Part shown: piece by piece, positions 23,521 through 31,953 of the stretch
Position numbering within the stretch: the stretch's first letter is position 1
Layout of the letters: each line of letters begins with the position of its first letter
From: Cryobacterium algoritolerans
GTDB lineage: Bacteria > Actinomycetota > Actinomycetes > Actinomycetales > Microbacteriaceae
Direction of reading: 5' to 3'
NCBI RefSeq assembly: GCF_004402785.1
Contig: NZ_SOFP01000072.1
Location: forward strand, 496-64,495
DNA: 64,000 bases
Program-made: the position numbers and the translations under genes
Notes under the pieces: generated by a model
Told to the model about the DNA's origin: nothing
The model's input: the letters and a program-made list of their open reading frames with translations, nothing else
The model's database searches: none

Positions 23521-24470
23521 GACTCGTCACCTCCCGCTACCTTGCGCTGGATGAACGCGACGATGAGAACTCCGATCACGAGCACGATTCCAATCGCCGA
23601 TGCCGTGCCGGGGTGGCCCTGCTCGATTCCCTTCTGGTACATGAGCAGCACGGGCGAGGTGGATGCCCCGTTCGGGCCGCCACCACCGGTGAGCAGGTAC
23701 GGCTCGGTGAAGAGGTTCGCGCCGGTCACGGTCGAGAGTAGGAGAACGAGCACTGTCGCGGGACGCACGCCGGGGATCGTGACGGAGAAGAAGCTGCGCA
23801 GGGCGCCGGCGCCATCGGTTGACGCGGCCTCGTAGAGCTCCTTGGACACGCTCTGCAGCGCGGCGAGGTAGAGCAGGATATAAAAACCGAGCTGTTTCCA
23901 GGTGACGAACAGAGCGATTGTGGGCATCGCCCAGGTCGGGCTGATCAGCCAGGACGGCTTGGGGGCGAACGGGCCGAGCAGCTGGTTGACCAGGCCGCTC
24001 CCGCTGAACAGGAACAGCCACACGCCGACGACCGCGACACTCGCGGTCACGTACGGAACGTAGTAGGCCACGCGCAGGAACGTTCGGCCGTGGACCGCCT
24101 TGTTGAGCGCGGTCGCGAGCACGAGGGAGAGCACGACGGTCAGCGGCACGTTGATCAGCAGGAAGATGCCGACGTTGCCGAACGAGCGGATGACGGCCGG
24201 GTCGGAGAGCACCTCCTGGAAGTTGGCGAGGCCCACGAACGGGCGGTCGACCTGGGCGCCCGGGGCGGCGAAGAAATAGTCGTGGAACGCCATGTACGCG
24301 GCGAAGACGAGCGGATACGCGAAGACGACGATGACGAAGACGAGGTACGGCGCGCTGAGCAGGAGCCCGATCGGGTTCTTGCCGAGGAGCGGGCGGTGGC
24401 GGTGGCCCCGCCCGCCGGGAGATCGAGTGGATCCCCCGGCGGGCGGGGTCGCCGTTGCGGTGGTGGACAT
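23517..24470 (-). CDS. Sugar ABC transporter permease (MalF-like)
   Basis: 317 residues. A Thr/Pro/Arg-rich cytoplasmic N-terminus of about 30 residues is followed by six helices beginning LLLSAPYLVFVIVVFAYPL. The EAA loop is EAASTDGAGALRSFFSVTIPGVRP. Pairs with the downstream permease in a CUT1 oligosaccharide importer. Nine bases separate it from the binding-protein stop. Confidence 0.92.
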   Translation of the reverse strand: MSTTATATPPAGGSTRSPGGRGHRHRPLLGKNPIGLLLSAPYLVFVIVVFAYPLVFAAYMAFHDYFFAAPGAQVDRPFVGLANFQEVLSDPAVIRSFGNVGIFLLINVPLTVVLSLVLATALNKAVHGRTFLRVAYYVPYVTASVAVVGVWLFLFSGSGLVNQLLGPFAPKPSWLISPTWAMPTIALFVTWKQLGFYILLYLAALQSVSKELYEAASTDGAGALRSFFSVTIPGVRPATVLVLLLSTVTGANLFTEPYLLTGGGGPNGASTSPVLLMYQKGIEQGHPGTASAIGIVLVIGVLIVAFIQRKVAGGDES

Positions 24471-24479
24471 TGGCAGACG

Positions 24480-25781
24480 CTACTTCGCCCCGACCAACTG
24501 GTTGATCTTCGTGGCGGCGTCGGTAAGAAACTTCTTCACATCACCCTCGCCGAAGATGACCGACTTGGAGTAGGCGTCGCGGAAGTCCTGCCACACCTCG
24601 ACCGAGTTGGACACGTTGGGAACCTCGACCGTGCGAGCGGCCTGGTCACCGAACTGCAGGTAGGCCGGGTTGGCCTTGAAGTACTCCGGGTATGCGGTCG
24701 GCAGGTCGCCACGGATCGGCATCTGGCCGGTTAGGTCGAGCAGCTGGCCATCCTGTGCCTTGCTGGTCGAGAACTTCAGCACGTCCCAGGCGGTGGCCTG
24801 GTTCTTGCACGAGGAGTACATTGCGACGTTCTTGGCATCACTGAACGTGTAGGTCTTGTCGGCGGCCGTGCCCGCGCTGGTGGGAACGGGAACCGCACCC
24901 CAGTTGACCTTGTCCTTATAGACCGGCACGGCCCACGGGCCGACGATCGACATGGCGGCAACGCCGTCAGCGAAGGAGTCGCTCTGGTACTTCTCCTTGC
25001 TCGCGAGACCCTCGGTGTACAGGGTCTTCCAGAACTCGGCGACCTTCGCGCCGGTGGCGTCATCGAAGGTGGCCTTGCCGTCCTTCACGAGCTGCTGGCC
25101 GCCGCTCTCGGCGGCGTACAGCGGGTAGAAGTCGAACCAGCTCTGGTAGAACTCGCTCGTCGGCGACGGGAAGATGGCGTTCTTGGCCGCGCCGCTGGAG
25201 ACCAGGGTGCGGGCCGTGGCAAGGAATTCGTCATAGGTTGCCAGCGACGGGTTCTCGGCGTCGAGCCCGGCCTTGGTGAACATGTCCTTGTTGTAGAAGA
25301 TCATCACAGGGTTGGACTTCCACGGCATCTGGTAGAACTTGCCGTCGACGCTCTTGTACTGCGCGGCGGTCTCGCCGCTGCGGTCCTGGATGTAGGAGGC
25401 ACCGTCCTTGAAGCTGCTCAGGTCGACGAGTCCACCCTGCTTCTGGAACTGTGGCACGGCCACGGGGGCGGTGTTGTAGATCAGGCAGGGCGCGTTCCCG
25501 GCCGTGATGGCGGCGCCGATGACTTCCTCGCTGCTCTTGCCGGCCGGAATCTCCTGCGCCTTCACCTTTTCGTTCGGGTGGTCTGCGTTCCAGGCCGTCA
25601 CCATCTGCTTGCCCCATTCGATCTCGCTCGAGTTGTTCGAGTACCAGATCGTGATCGGGCCGCGCGCCGTGCTGGCGTCGCCGCTCGTCCCACCCGAGGC
25701 GCAGGCGCCGAGCGCCAGCACCACGGTGGCCGAAGCGGCCGTGACGGCGAGAAGCCGCCGGGTCATTCCCTTGCTGTGCAT
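24480..25781 (-). CDS. Sugar ABC transporter substrate-binding lipoprotein
   Basis: 433 residues from the ATG at 25781; an ATG 12 bases earlier is possible, but GGAG seven bases before 25781 decides. Lipoprotein signal: basic MTRRLL, hydrophobic core, lipobox LGAC with lipidated Cys. The mature part is an extracellular solute-binding protein family 1 (MalE/UgpB-like) with ITIWYSNNSSEIEWGKQM and MFTKAGLD-type text. First gene of the import operon; substrate probably an oligosaccharide matching the GH130 enzyme. Confidence 0.92.
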   Translation of the reverse strand: MHSKGMTRRLLAVTAASATVVLALGACASGGTSGDASTARGPITIWYSNNSSEIEWGKQMVTAWNADHPNEKVKAQEIPAGKSSEEVIGAAITAGNAPCLIYNTAPVAVPQFQKQGGLVDLSSFKDGASYIQDRSGETAAQYKSVDGKFYQMPWKSNPVMIFYNKDMFTKAGLDAENPSLATYDEFLATARTLVSSGAAKNAIFPSPTSEFYQSWFDFYPLYAAESGGQQLVKDGKATFDDATGAKVAEFWKTLYTEGLASKEKYQSDSFADGVAAMSIVGPWAVPVYKDKVNWGAVPVPTSAGTAADKTYTFSDAKNVAMYSSCKNQATAWDVLKFSTSKAQDGQLLDLTGQMPIRGDLPTAYPEYFKANPAYLQFGDQAARTVEVPNVSNSVEVWQDFRDAYSKSVIFGEGDVKKFLTDAATKINQLVGAK

Positions 25782-25803
25782 GTGTTTCTCCATTTCCTAA
25801 GAT

Positions 25804-25821
25804 CGCAGCAGCCCTGCTGCG
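25804..25821 (-). promoter_or_regulatory. Perfect 18-bp palindrome at the promoter of the sugar operon
   Basis: CGCAGCAG-CC-CTGCTGCG, arms of eight, directly next to an AT-rich block (TATATTC on +, GAATATA on -) that could be the -10 box. On the - strand the palindrome would cover the transcription start of the binding-protein gene, a usual place for a repressor site. It does not resemble the ACCGGTTTAG sites before lacI. Confidence 0.5.
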
Positions 25822-25830
25822 GGTATATTC

Positions 25831-25865
25831 GTGGGTCGTGGGTCGTGGGTCGTGGGTCGTGGGTC
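25831..25865. repeat. 7-bp tandem repeat (GTGGGTC x5)
   Basis: Five perfect head-to-tail copies of GTGGGTC between lacI and the binding-protein gene. On the - strand they sit just upstream of the presumed -10 region, in the place of a -35 box or activator site. They could be simple slippage or a direct-repeat protein-binding array. Confidence 0.9.
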
Positions 25866-25880
25866 TCTAGGCCGGGCTGT

Positions 25881-26906
25881 TCAGTGCCGAGTCGGCGGAG
25901 CGGCCGAGCCTCGGATGATGAGCCTGGCGGCGGGCAGGTCCACGTCATCTGCGCGGCCGTGCTCCATCAGTTGCAGCAGTGTCGTCGCCGCGGCGCGGCC
26001 CCATACCGCCGGCGCAGCGCTGACGGTGGTCAGCGGCGGGAACACGTAGCGGCAGAAGTCGATGTCGTCGAAGCCGGTGATCGAGAGGTCCTCGGGAACT
26101 CGGATGCCGAGCTCGTGCGCCACGCCCAGGCCGGCGATGGCCATCGGGTCGTTGGCGTAGACGATCGCGGTCGGTCGGATCGCCTGGCCGAGCAGCCGGC
26201 GGGTGGCGTCAGAGCCGGCCCGCGCAGAGAAATCGGTCTCCACGGTCTGCCCATCCGGCAGCCCGGCCGCCGTCATCGCGGCCGCGAACGCCTCTCGGCG
26301 ACGGGTGCCGTGCAGCAGGTTCGTGCTGCCGGCGACGTGCGCGATGCGGCGGTGGCCGAGGTCTGCGAGATAGCGAACGGATTCCATCACCCCGGGGGTG
26401 TCGTCAATGGTGACCGCGGGGAACGGGCTGTCACCTTCGGCGCGCCCGAGGGTGACCGCAGGCAGGCCCAGTTCGGTCAGAAGCGGGATGCGGGCGTCGT
26501 TGTGGCGCAGGTCGCTGAGGAACACCCCGTCAACCCGCCCGTCGGCGACCAACGACCGATAGGTCTGCAGTTCGGTTTCCTCGTCGGGCACCACGCTGAG
26601 CACCAGCGCGCGACGCTCGGCGGCCAGGATCGATTCGACGCCGGCGATGAACGACGGGAAGAACGGGTCGGAGGCGAGAACCTCCGGGTTCCTGGCGATC
26701 ACGAGCCCGAGCGCGAATGAACGCTGGGTGGACAGCGAACGAGCCCGGAGCGACGGCTTCCAGCCGAGGTCCTGGGCAACCTGAAGGATGCGCACCCGGG
26801 TTTCCGCGCCGACCCCCGGTCGGTTGTTCAAGGCGAATGAGACCAGGCCCTTGCTCACGCCGGCCGTCCTGGCCACATCGGCGATCGTCACCTTCTCAGC
26901 ACTCAC
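25881..26906 (-). CDS. LacI-family transcriptional regulator
   Basis: 341 residues, GTG start with AGGAGG five bases upstream. The N-terminal helix-turn-helix VTIADVARTAGVSKGLVSFALNNR (hinge VGAETRVRILQVAQDLGW) is followed by a periplasmic-binding-protein-like sensor domain with ARNPEV, VTIDDTPGVMESVRYL and PTAIVYANDPMAIAGL. It lies upstream of and in line with the sugar import operon, which it probably represses in the absence of the sugar. Two near-identical operators precede it, implying autoregulation. Confidence 0.93.
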   Translation of the reverse strand: MSAEKVTIADVARTAGVSKGLVSFALNNRPGVGAETRVRILQVAQDLGWKPSLRARSLSTQRSFALGLVIARNPEVLASDPFFPSFIAGVESILAAERRALVLSVVPDEETELQTYRSLVADGRVDGVFLSDLRHNDARIPLLTELGLPAVTLGRAEGDSPFPAVTIDDTPGVMESVRYLADLGHRRIAHVAGSTNLLHGTRRREAFAAAMTAAGLPDGQTVETDFSARAGSDATRRLLGQAIRPTAIVYANDPMAIAGLGVAHELGIRVPEDLSITGFDDIDFCRYVFPPLTTVSAAPAVWGRAAATTLLQLMEHGRADDVDLPAARLIIRGSAAPPTRH

Positions 26907-26950
26907 GGAGGCCTCCTCATTGATCGCCAGCCGCGGGTTTCACCCATGAA

Positions 26951-26982
26951 CTGAACCGGTTTAGTCAACTATACCGGTTTAG
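26951..26982 (-). promoter_or_regulatory. Pair of LacI-type operators upstream of lacI
   Basis: CTGAACCGGTTTAG (26951-26964) and CTATACCGGTTTAG (26969-26982): two 14-base palindromes centred on CCGG with one mismatch pair each, 18 bases centre to centre. LacI-family sites are typically such CG-centred palindromes. They lie 45-76 bases before the GTG of lacI. The same box is not present before the binding-protein gene. Confidence 0.7.
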
Positions 26983-26984
26983 CA

Positions 26985-27208
26985 ACCGTCGTCAAGCGAC
27001 CGTCGTCAATCAACCGTCGTCAATCAACCGTCGTCAATCAACCGTCGTCAAGCGACCGTCGTCAATCAACCGTCGTCAAGCGACCGTCGTCAAGCGACCG
27101 TCGTCAAGCGACCGTCGTCAAGCGACCGTCGTCAAGCGACCGTCGTCAAGCGACCGTCGTCAAGTACCCCGTAGCCAAGCAACCTTCTCCAAGTACCCCG
27201 TCGCCAAG
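26985..27208. repeat. 14-bp minisatellite (13 conserved plus 3 degenerate units)
   Basis: Thirteen head-to-tail 14-base units ACCGTCGTCAAGCG or ACCGTCGTCAATCA from 26985 to 27166, followed by three decayed units up to about 27208. The two unit types are interspersed (units 2, 3, 4 and 6 are the ATCA type). No spacers, so not CRISPR. The 433 bases between lacI and the next gene contain the two operators, this array and, near 27300, nothing else I can name. Confidence 0.95.
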
Positions 27209-27339
27209 CAACCGACATGAAGAATAGGTCCCGCCACCGTCGGGCCCCCGGAGCCGACGGATGGCCACCTCGTGCTCGACCCGCCCGGGCCTCGGACCCC
27301 ATTGAAGGCCGTTGCGCTCGGGCCTATGGTGAATCCACC

Positions 27340-28779
27340 ATGGACTGGTTCAATGCGGGAGACTCCGAGTTCGCGCGGCAGATGCTGCAGCGCGGCGTTG
27401 CCGCGTGCTACGTGATCGGCTTCATCTCGGCGGTCAACCAGTTCCCGGCCCTGCTCGGCGAGCACGGTCTGCTCCCGGTGCCGGAATTGGTCTCCCGGAT
27501 CAGGTTTCGCCAGTCGCCGAGCCTGTTCCACTGGCGGTACTCCGACCGGATGCTGCTGGCCCTGGCCTGGTCCGGCGCGGCCCTGGCCGCCGCACTGGTG
27601 GCCGGTCTGCCGCAACTCGGACCGCCGTGGCTGCCGCTGGTCGCCTTCCTGCTGCTCTGGGCCGGCTACCTGTCCATCGTCAACGTCGGTCAGACGTTCT
27701 ATTCGTTCGGCTGGGAGAGCCTGCTACTCGAAGCCGGCTTCGTGGTCGCGTTCCTCGGGTCGAACGAGGTGGCACCGCCGATCACGGTGATCCTCTTCTG
27801 CCGCTGGCTGCTGTTCCGGCTGGAATTCGGTGCCGGGATGATCAAGATCCGCGGCGGCCGGGAATGGCGCGACCTGACCGCGCTGTTCTATCACCACGAG
27901 ACGCAGCCGATGCCGAATCCGGTCAGCTGGTACGTGCACAACCTGCCGAAGTGGTTCCACCGTGGCGAAGTCATCGGCAACCACTTCGCGCAACTCGTGG
28001 TGCCGTTCTTCCTGTTCGCACCGCAACCGGTGGCATCCGTCGCCGCCACCATCATCGTGCTGACCCAGCTCTGGCTCGTGTTCACCGGCAATTTCGCCTG
28101 GTTGAACTGGATCACGATCGTGCTTGCCTTCTCCGCCGTCGATGACAACGCCTTCCGCGCCGTGCTGCCCGGGCTCCCGGCCGCGGGCGAGTCCCCGGCT
28201 GCACCCCTCTGGTTCGTCGTGGTCGTGCTGGCCGCCACGCTCTTCCTGCTGGTGCTCAGCCACCGGCCCTTCCGCAACATCTTCGCCCGCCGGCAGCTGA
28301 TGAACGCGAGCTTCAACCGCTACCACCTGGTCAACGCCTACGGTGCCTTCGGCACGGTCACCACGGAACGGTTCGAGGTGGTCGTCGAGGGCAGCGACGC
28401 GGCCGACCCTCGCGACGCGACCGGCTGGCGTGCCTACGAGTTCCGGGGCAAGCCGGGCGCACCGGGGCGGATGCCGCGCCAGTTCGCCCCGTACCACCTG
28501 CGCCTGGACTGGCTGATGTGGTTCCTTGCCCTGGGCGCGCGGGACACCCGGTGGTTCGAGACGTTCCTGGTCCGGCTGCTCGAGGGCGACCGCCCCACTC
28601 TCCGGCTGCTGCGCGTGAACCCGTTCCCGGAGGCCCCGCCCCGGCAGATCCGCGCCCGCGTCTACCTGTACCGGTTCTCGACCCCGGCGGAACGCCGGGC
28701 CTCCCGCGACTGGTGGATTCGATCGGAGGTAGGACTCCTCGTCTCGCCAGTGTCCCTGGCCGGTCGGGCCCATGCCTGA
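27340..28779 (+). CDS. Lipase maturation factor family membrane protein
   Basis: 479 residues from ATG 27340, where the protein becomes LMF-like (MDWFNAGDSEFARQMLQRGVAACYVIGFISAVNQFPALLG); an upstream in-frame ATG adds low-quality sequence. Several membrane helices, then the conserved core RWLLFRLEFGAGMIKIRGGREWRDLTALFYHHETQPMPNPVSW and the C-terminal RQFAPYHLRLDWLMWF. Vertebrate LMF1 helps lipases fold in the ER; the bacterial function is unknown. It overlaps the following flavoprotein gene by eight bases, so the two are probably co-expressed. Confidence 0.85.
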   Translation: MDWFNAGDSEFARQMLQRGVAACYVIGFISAVNQFPALLGEHGLLPVPELVSRIRFRQSPSLFHWRYSDRMLLALAWSGAALAAALVAGLPQLGPPWLPLVAFLLLWAGYLSIVNVGQTFYSFGWESLLLEAGFVVAFLGSNEVAPPITVILFCRWLLFRLEFGAGMIKIRGGREWRDLTALFYHHETQPMPNPVSWYVHNLPKWFHRGEVIGNHFAQLVVPFFLFAPQPVASVAATIIVLTQLWLVFTGNFAWLNWITIVLAFSAVDDNAFRAVLPGLPAAGESPAAPLWFVVVVLAATLFLLVLSHRPFRNIFARRQLMNASFNRYHLVNAYGAFGTVTTERFEVVVEGSDAADPRDATGWRAYEFRGKPGAPGRMPRQFAPYHLRLDWLMWFLALGARDTRWFETFLVRLLEGDRPTLRLLRVNPFPEAPPRQIRARVYLYRFSTPAERRASRDWWIRSEVGLLVSPVSLAGRAHA

Positions 28780-30214
28780 CGTCAATGTCGTCGGCGCCGG
28801 GCCCAACGGGCTCGCCGCGGCGGTCGTATTGGCCAGAGCGGGCCTCTCGGTGCAGGTCACCGAGCTGGCCGACGCCGCCGGCGGGGCACTTCGCACCGAG
28901 GAACTGACCCTGCCGGGGTTCCGGCACGATGTGGGCTCGGCGGTGCATCCGGCAGCGCTCGCCTCGCCGTTCTTCCGGGCCTTCGGGCTCACCGCACGGG
29001 TGCCGTTCATCATTCCGGAGGTGTCGTACGCGCATCCCCTGGACGCCACCAGAGCGGCCGTCGCGTATCGCAGCCTGGACCGGACTGCGGACGGCCTCGG
29101 CCGGGACGGTCGCGCCTGGTCTCGCTTGTTTCAGCCCGTCCTCAACCGCCTCGACGGCGTCGTCGCCCTGACCGGGAACCAGCTCCTGCGCTGGCCGGAC
29201 GCCCCGGTTGCCGCCCTGGTCTACGGCATGCGGGTGGCCGGCCTCGGCACGGAACTCCAACGCGGGATCCTCCGCGGTGAGGCGGCCCAGGCGCTCTTCG
29301 CAGGGGTGGCCGCGCACGCGCCGGGGCGCCAGCCGTCGCTGGCCACGGCCGGCGCCGGCCTGCTCCTGGCCGCATACGCCCACGGGGCCGGCTGGGGCTA
29401 CCCGGTCGGCGGCTCGCAGGCCATCGCCGACGCCATGGTCGCCGACATCATCGCGCACGGTGGCCGGTTTGACCTCGGCCGGGAGGTTCGGGTTCCCGGT
29501 GATCTCGAACCGGCCCGGGTGACCATCCTCGACACCTCGCCCGACTTCCTGGACCGGTTCGCCGGGCACGCTCTGCCGGCCAGGTATCGGCGGGCGCTGG
29601 CACGCTTCCGCTACGGCAGTGGGGTCGCGAAGGTCGATTTTGCACTGTCCGGCCCGGTGCCGTGGGCGAACCCCGAGCTGGTCCTCGCACCGACGGTTCA
29701 CGTAGGCGGCAGCCGGGCCGAGGTGATTCGTGCGGAACGGGAGGTGGCGCGGGGACGGGTGCCGGAGCATCCGTTCGTCCTGGTCACCCAGCCGAGCGTG
29801 CTCGACTCGACCAGGGCGCCGAACGGACGGCAGGTGCTCTGGGCCTACACGCACGTTCCCCCGGGGTCGGATGCCGACCGATCGGAGGCCATCGTGCGCC
29901 GGATCGAGGAGTTCGCGCCCGGATTCCGGGACACCGTCCTGGCCACGGCGTCCTCCACCGCGCGGGCGCTGAACCTGGTCGACCCGAACCTCATCGGTGG
30001 GGACATCCTCGGCGGGCAGGTCACCCTGCGGCAACTCATCAAACGGCCCGTCGTGTCAACCCGGCCATGGAAGACCCCCGTGCCCGGACTTTACCTCTGC
30101 TCGGCCTCGACGCCGCCGGGACCGGCCGTGCACGGTATGAACGGCTGGCACGCGGCCACCCTCGTGCTGCGCGAGGAATTCGGCATCCGTGAGCCGCCCA
30201 CCCTGGCGCCCTGA
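28772..30214 (+). CDS. Phytoene-desaturase-like FAD/NAD(P)-dependent oxidoreductase
   Basis: 480 residues. Dinucleotide-binding motif VVGAGPNGLAAAVVLARAG at residues 5-23, a GGALRTEEL segment, and a C-terminal FAD contact of the CrtI type (PGLYLCSASTPPGPAVHGMNGWHAA). It belongs to the broad CrtI/amine-oxidase group but differs from the true CrtI at 32285-33913. The substrate is unknown; a polyene or lipid is possible. Co-oriented and overlapping with the LMF gene. Confidence 0.82.
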   Translation: MPDVNVVGAGPNGLAAAVVLARAGLSVQVTELADAAGGALRTEELTLPGFRHDVGSAVHPAALASPFFRAFGLTARVPFIIPEVSYAHPLDATRAAVAYRSLDRTADGLGRDGRAWSRLFQPVLNRLDGVVALTGNQLLRWPDAPVAALVYGMRVAGLGTELQRGILRGEAAQALFAGVAAHAPGRQPSLATAGAGLLLAAYAHGAGWGYPVGGSQAIADAMVADIIAHGGRFDLGREVRVPGDLEPARVTILDTSPDFLDRFAGHALPARYRRALARFRYGSGVAKVDFALSGPVPWANPELVLAPTVHVGGSRAEVIRAEREVARGRVPEHPFVLVTQPSVLDSTRAPNGRQVLWAYTHVPPGSDADRSEAIVRRIEEFAPGFRDTVLATASSTARALNLVDPNLIGGDILGGQVTLRQLIKRPVVSTRPWKTPVPGLYLCSASTPPGPAVHGMNGWHAATLVLREEFGIREPPTLAP

Positions 30215-30286
30215 GCTTCCTGGCCTCGGCCCTCCGCGCCCCTCTCCGCCCCCTCCGCGCCTCGGCCCTCCGCGCCCCCTCTCCGC

Positions 30287-30703
30287 TCAGTCGTCGTCGG
30301 GAAGCCAGGAGGCGTCGCCCGGCTCGCCGCGCTGGGTGGCGCGCAGCTTGTCGATGTCCCGGCGCTCCCGCTTCGTCGGCCGCCCGGCGCCGCGGTCGCG
30401 CATCGGCACCAGGGCCACCTCTTCGCGCGGCGGCGGCGGCGGAGTCTTGTCGACGAAGCACTCGACGGCCACCGTGGCGCCCACCCGCTTGCTCACGATC
30501 CGGGAGACGATCAGGATGCGGTCGAAACCGTTGCTGCGCACCCGCACCTCGTCGCCGATCCGGACGGGTTGTGCAGACTTGGCGCGGTCGCCGTTGACTC
30601 GTACGTGCCCGGCCCGGCAGGCCGCGGTGGCGGATGAACGCGTCTTGTACATGCGCACCGCCCAGGTCCAGCTATCGACACGGGCGGTCATCACGGGGTC
30701 CAT
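30287..30703 (-). CDS. S4-domain RNA-binding protein (Hsp15/HslR-like)
   Basis: 138 residues. The S4 fold is visible in RVDSWTWAVRMYKTRSSATAACRAGHVRVNGDRAKSA and VRIGDEVRV. The C-terminal extension is proline- and charge-rich (TPPPPPREEV, GRPTKRERRDIDKLRA). In E. coli the relative Hsp15 rescues stalled 50S subunits carrying nascent chain. The start may be the ATG at 30703 or the in-frame ATG at 30691. Convergent with the flavoprotein gene; the 70-base gap holds a duplicated CCTCGGCCCTCCGCGCC motif. Confidence 0.85.
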   Translation of the reverse strand: MDPVMTARVDSWTWAVRMYKTRSSATAACRAGHVRVNGDRAKSAQPVRIGDEVRVRSNGFDRILIVSRIVSKRVGATVAVECFVDKTPPPPPREEVALVPMRDRGAGRPTKRERRDIDKLRATQRGEPGDASWLPDDD

Positions 30704-30755
30704 CCCTCGACTCTACGACCACGGGGTCCACGGGCACGCCGGGGCGCCACCCGGC

Positions 30756-31655
30756 TCAGGAAACGAGCAGCACCCAGCCGATGAGCAGCATGGTGACGAG
30801 GAAGCCGGTGAGGAAGTTGAGCCAGAGAAAACGTTTCCAGCCGGCATTGGCGTTCTCGGCGCGGTCGTCCGAGACAGACCGGAACGGCCAGGCGGCGGCA
30901 ATGTACGGTAGGGCGAGCACCACGGCCAGCATCCCCGGCCAGCCGGTTCCGAGCATGAGTAGCCCGGCAATCGCCCAGAGTGCGATCGCGAGCCGCACGG
31001 TGCGTGCGGCCCCGAGGGCTGTGGCGATCGAGGAGATCCCGCCCTCCCGGTCCGGCACGACATCCTGCACGGCGCCGAAGGCATGGCTGGCCATGCCCCA
31101 GAAGAAGAAGGCCACGAGCAGGGCGACCAGGCCGGGCGTGACGGTGGCGCCGGCGACGACAAGACCGTACACGGCCGGGCTCACGAAGTGCGTGCTGGAG
31201 GTCATCGAATCGACGAACGGGCGCTCCTTGAACCGCAGTCCGGGCACCGAGTAGGCCACGACCGCGAACAGGCTGATCGCCAACACCAGCCAGGACCACG
31301 GATGCTGCGCCCCCGCGAGCACGAGCATCGCGCCGAGCACGGGCACCGCCGTCAGCACCCCGGCCGCAAGCACGGTGCGGTGCAGGCCGGGGTCGAGCAT
31401 CGCTCCCTCGACGCCGCCCTTGCGCGGGTTGCGCAGGTCGGATTCGTAGTCGAAGACGTCATTGATGCCGTACATCAGCAGGTTGTACGGGATCAGGAAG
31501 AACACGGTGCCGACCAGGAGGAGGGCGTCCACCCGCCCGGTCGTCACGACGTAGGCGGCCGCGAACGGGAACGCGGTGTTGATCCAGCTCAGCGGGCGCG
31601 AGGACAGCAGCACCTGCCGGGTCTTCCACAGCGTCGACGTGGCCATCTCAGTCAT
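30756..31655 (-). CDS. crtEb: Lycopene elongase / UbiA-type prenyltransferase
   Basis: 299 residues with about eight membrane helices. The first UbiA aspartate motif is in YGINDVFDYESDLRNPRKGG; the second part (VQDVVPDREGGISSIATALGA) has the DxxxD-type second motif. In C50 carotenoid pathways this enzyme adds two C5 units to lycopene (flavuxanthin in Corynebacterium). Last gene of the carotenoid operon, starting eight bases inside crtYf. The order crtYe-crtYf-crtEb is that of C. glutamicum. Confidence 0.9.
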   Translation of the reverse strand: MTEMATSTLWKTRQVLLSSRPLSWINTAFPFAAAYVVTTGRVDALLLVGTVFFLIPYNLLMYGINDVFDYESDLRNPRKGGVEGAMLDPGLHRTVLAAGVLTAVPVLGAMLVLAGAQHPWSWLVLAISLFAVVAYSVPGLRFKERPFVDSMTSSTHFVSPAVYGLVVAGATVTPGLVALLVAFFFWGMASHAFGAVQDVVPDREGGISSIATALGAARTVRLAIALWAIAGLLMLGTGWPGMLAVVLALPYIAAAWPFRSVSDDRAENANAGWKRFLWLNFLTGFLVTMLLIGWVLLVS

Positions 31656-31953
31656 CCGTTCTCCCCAGCAGTGACCAGAGCGCCGGCAGCAGGAGCGCCG
31701 CGGCGACCGGGTAGGCGAAGTCCTCGATCGGGGCGACGCCGAGGCGCAGCCCGTTGATCCGGTCCGGATCGTAATCGACCAGTCCGATCCCGATCATAAT
31801 GTTGTCGAAGACCGCCGTGAGCACCAGCACGCCGACGAGCGCGATCCCGAGTGAGGGCAGGAGCCGCCGGTAGCCCGGTCGGAGGCGGAAGGCGACGGCG
31901 GCGACCACGGCGGCGACGAAGAGGAACACGGCGTTCAGCAGCAGGTAGGTCAC
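31648..31953 (-). CDS. crtYf: C50 carotenoid cyclase subunit (CrtYf/CrtYh-like)
   Basis: 101 residues with three membrane helices. The lycopene cyclase-domain signature is seen in AVFDNIMIGIGLVDYDPDRINGLRLGVAPIEDFAYPVAAALLLP (the PIEDFAY motif). One of two small subunits that together form the cyclase closing the ring ends of C50 carotenoids. It overlaps the partner gene by four bases and the elongase by eight, so expression is coupled. Confidence 0.9.
   Translation of the reverse strand: MTYLLLNAVFLFVAAVVAAVAFRLRPGYRRLLPSLGIALVGVLVLTAVFDNIMIGIGLVDYDPDRINGLRLGVAPIEDFAYPVAAALLLPALWSLLGRTDD

Noticed and set aside
26985-27208. Possible CRISPR array
   Set aside because: Units are head-to-tail without spacers and are only 14 bases; no cas gene nearby.
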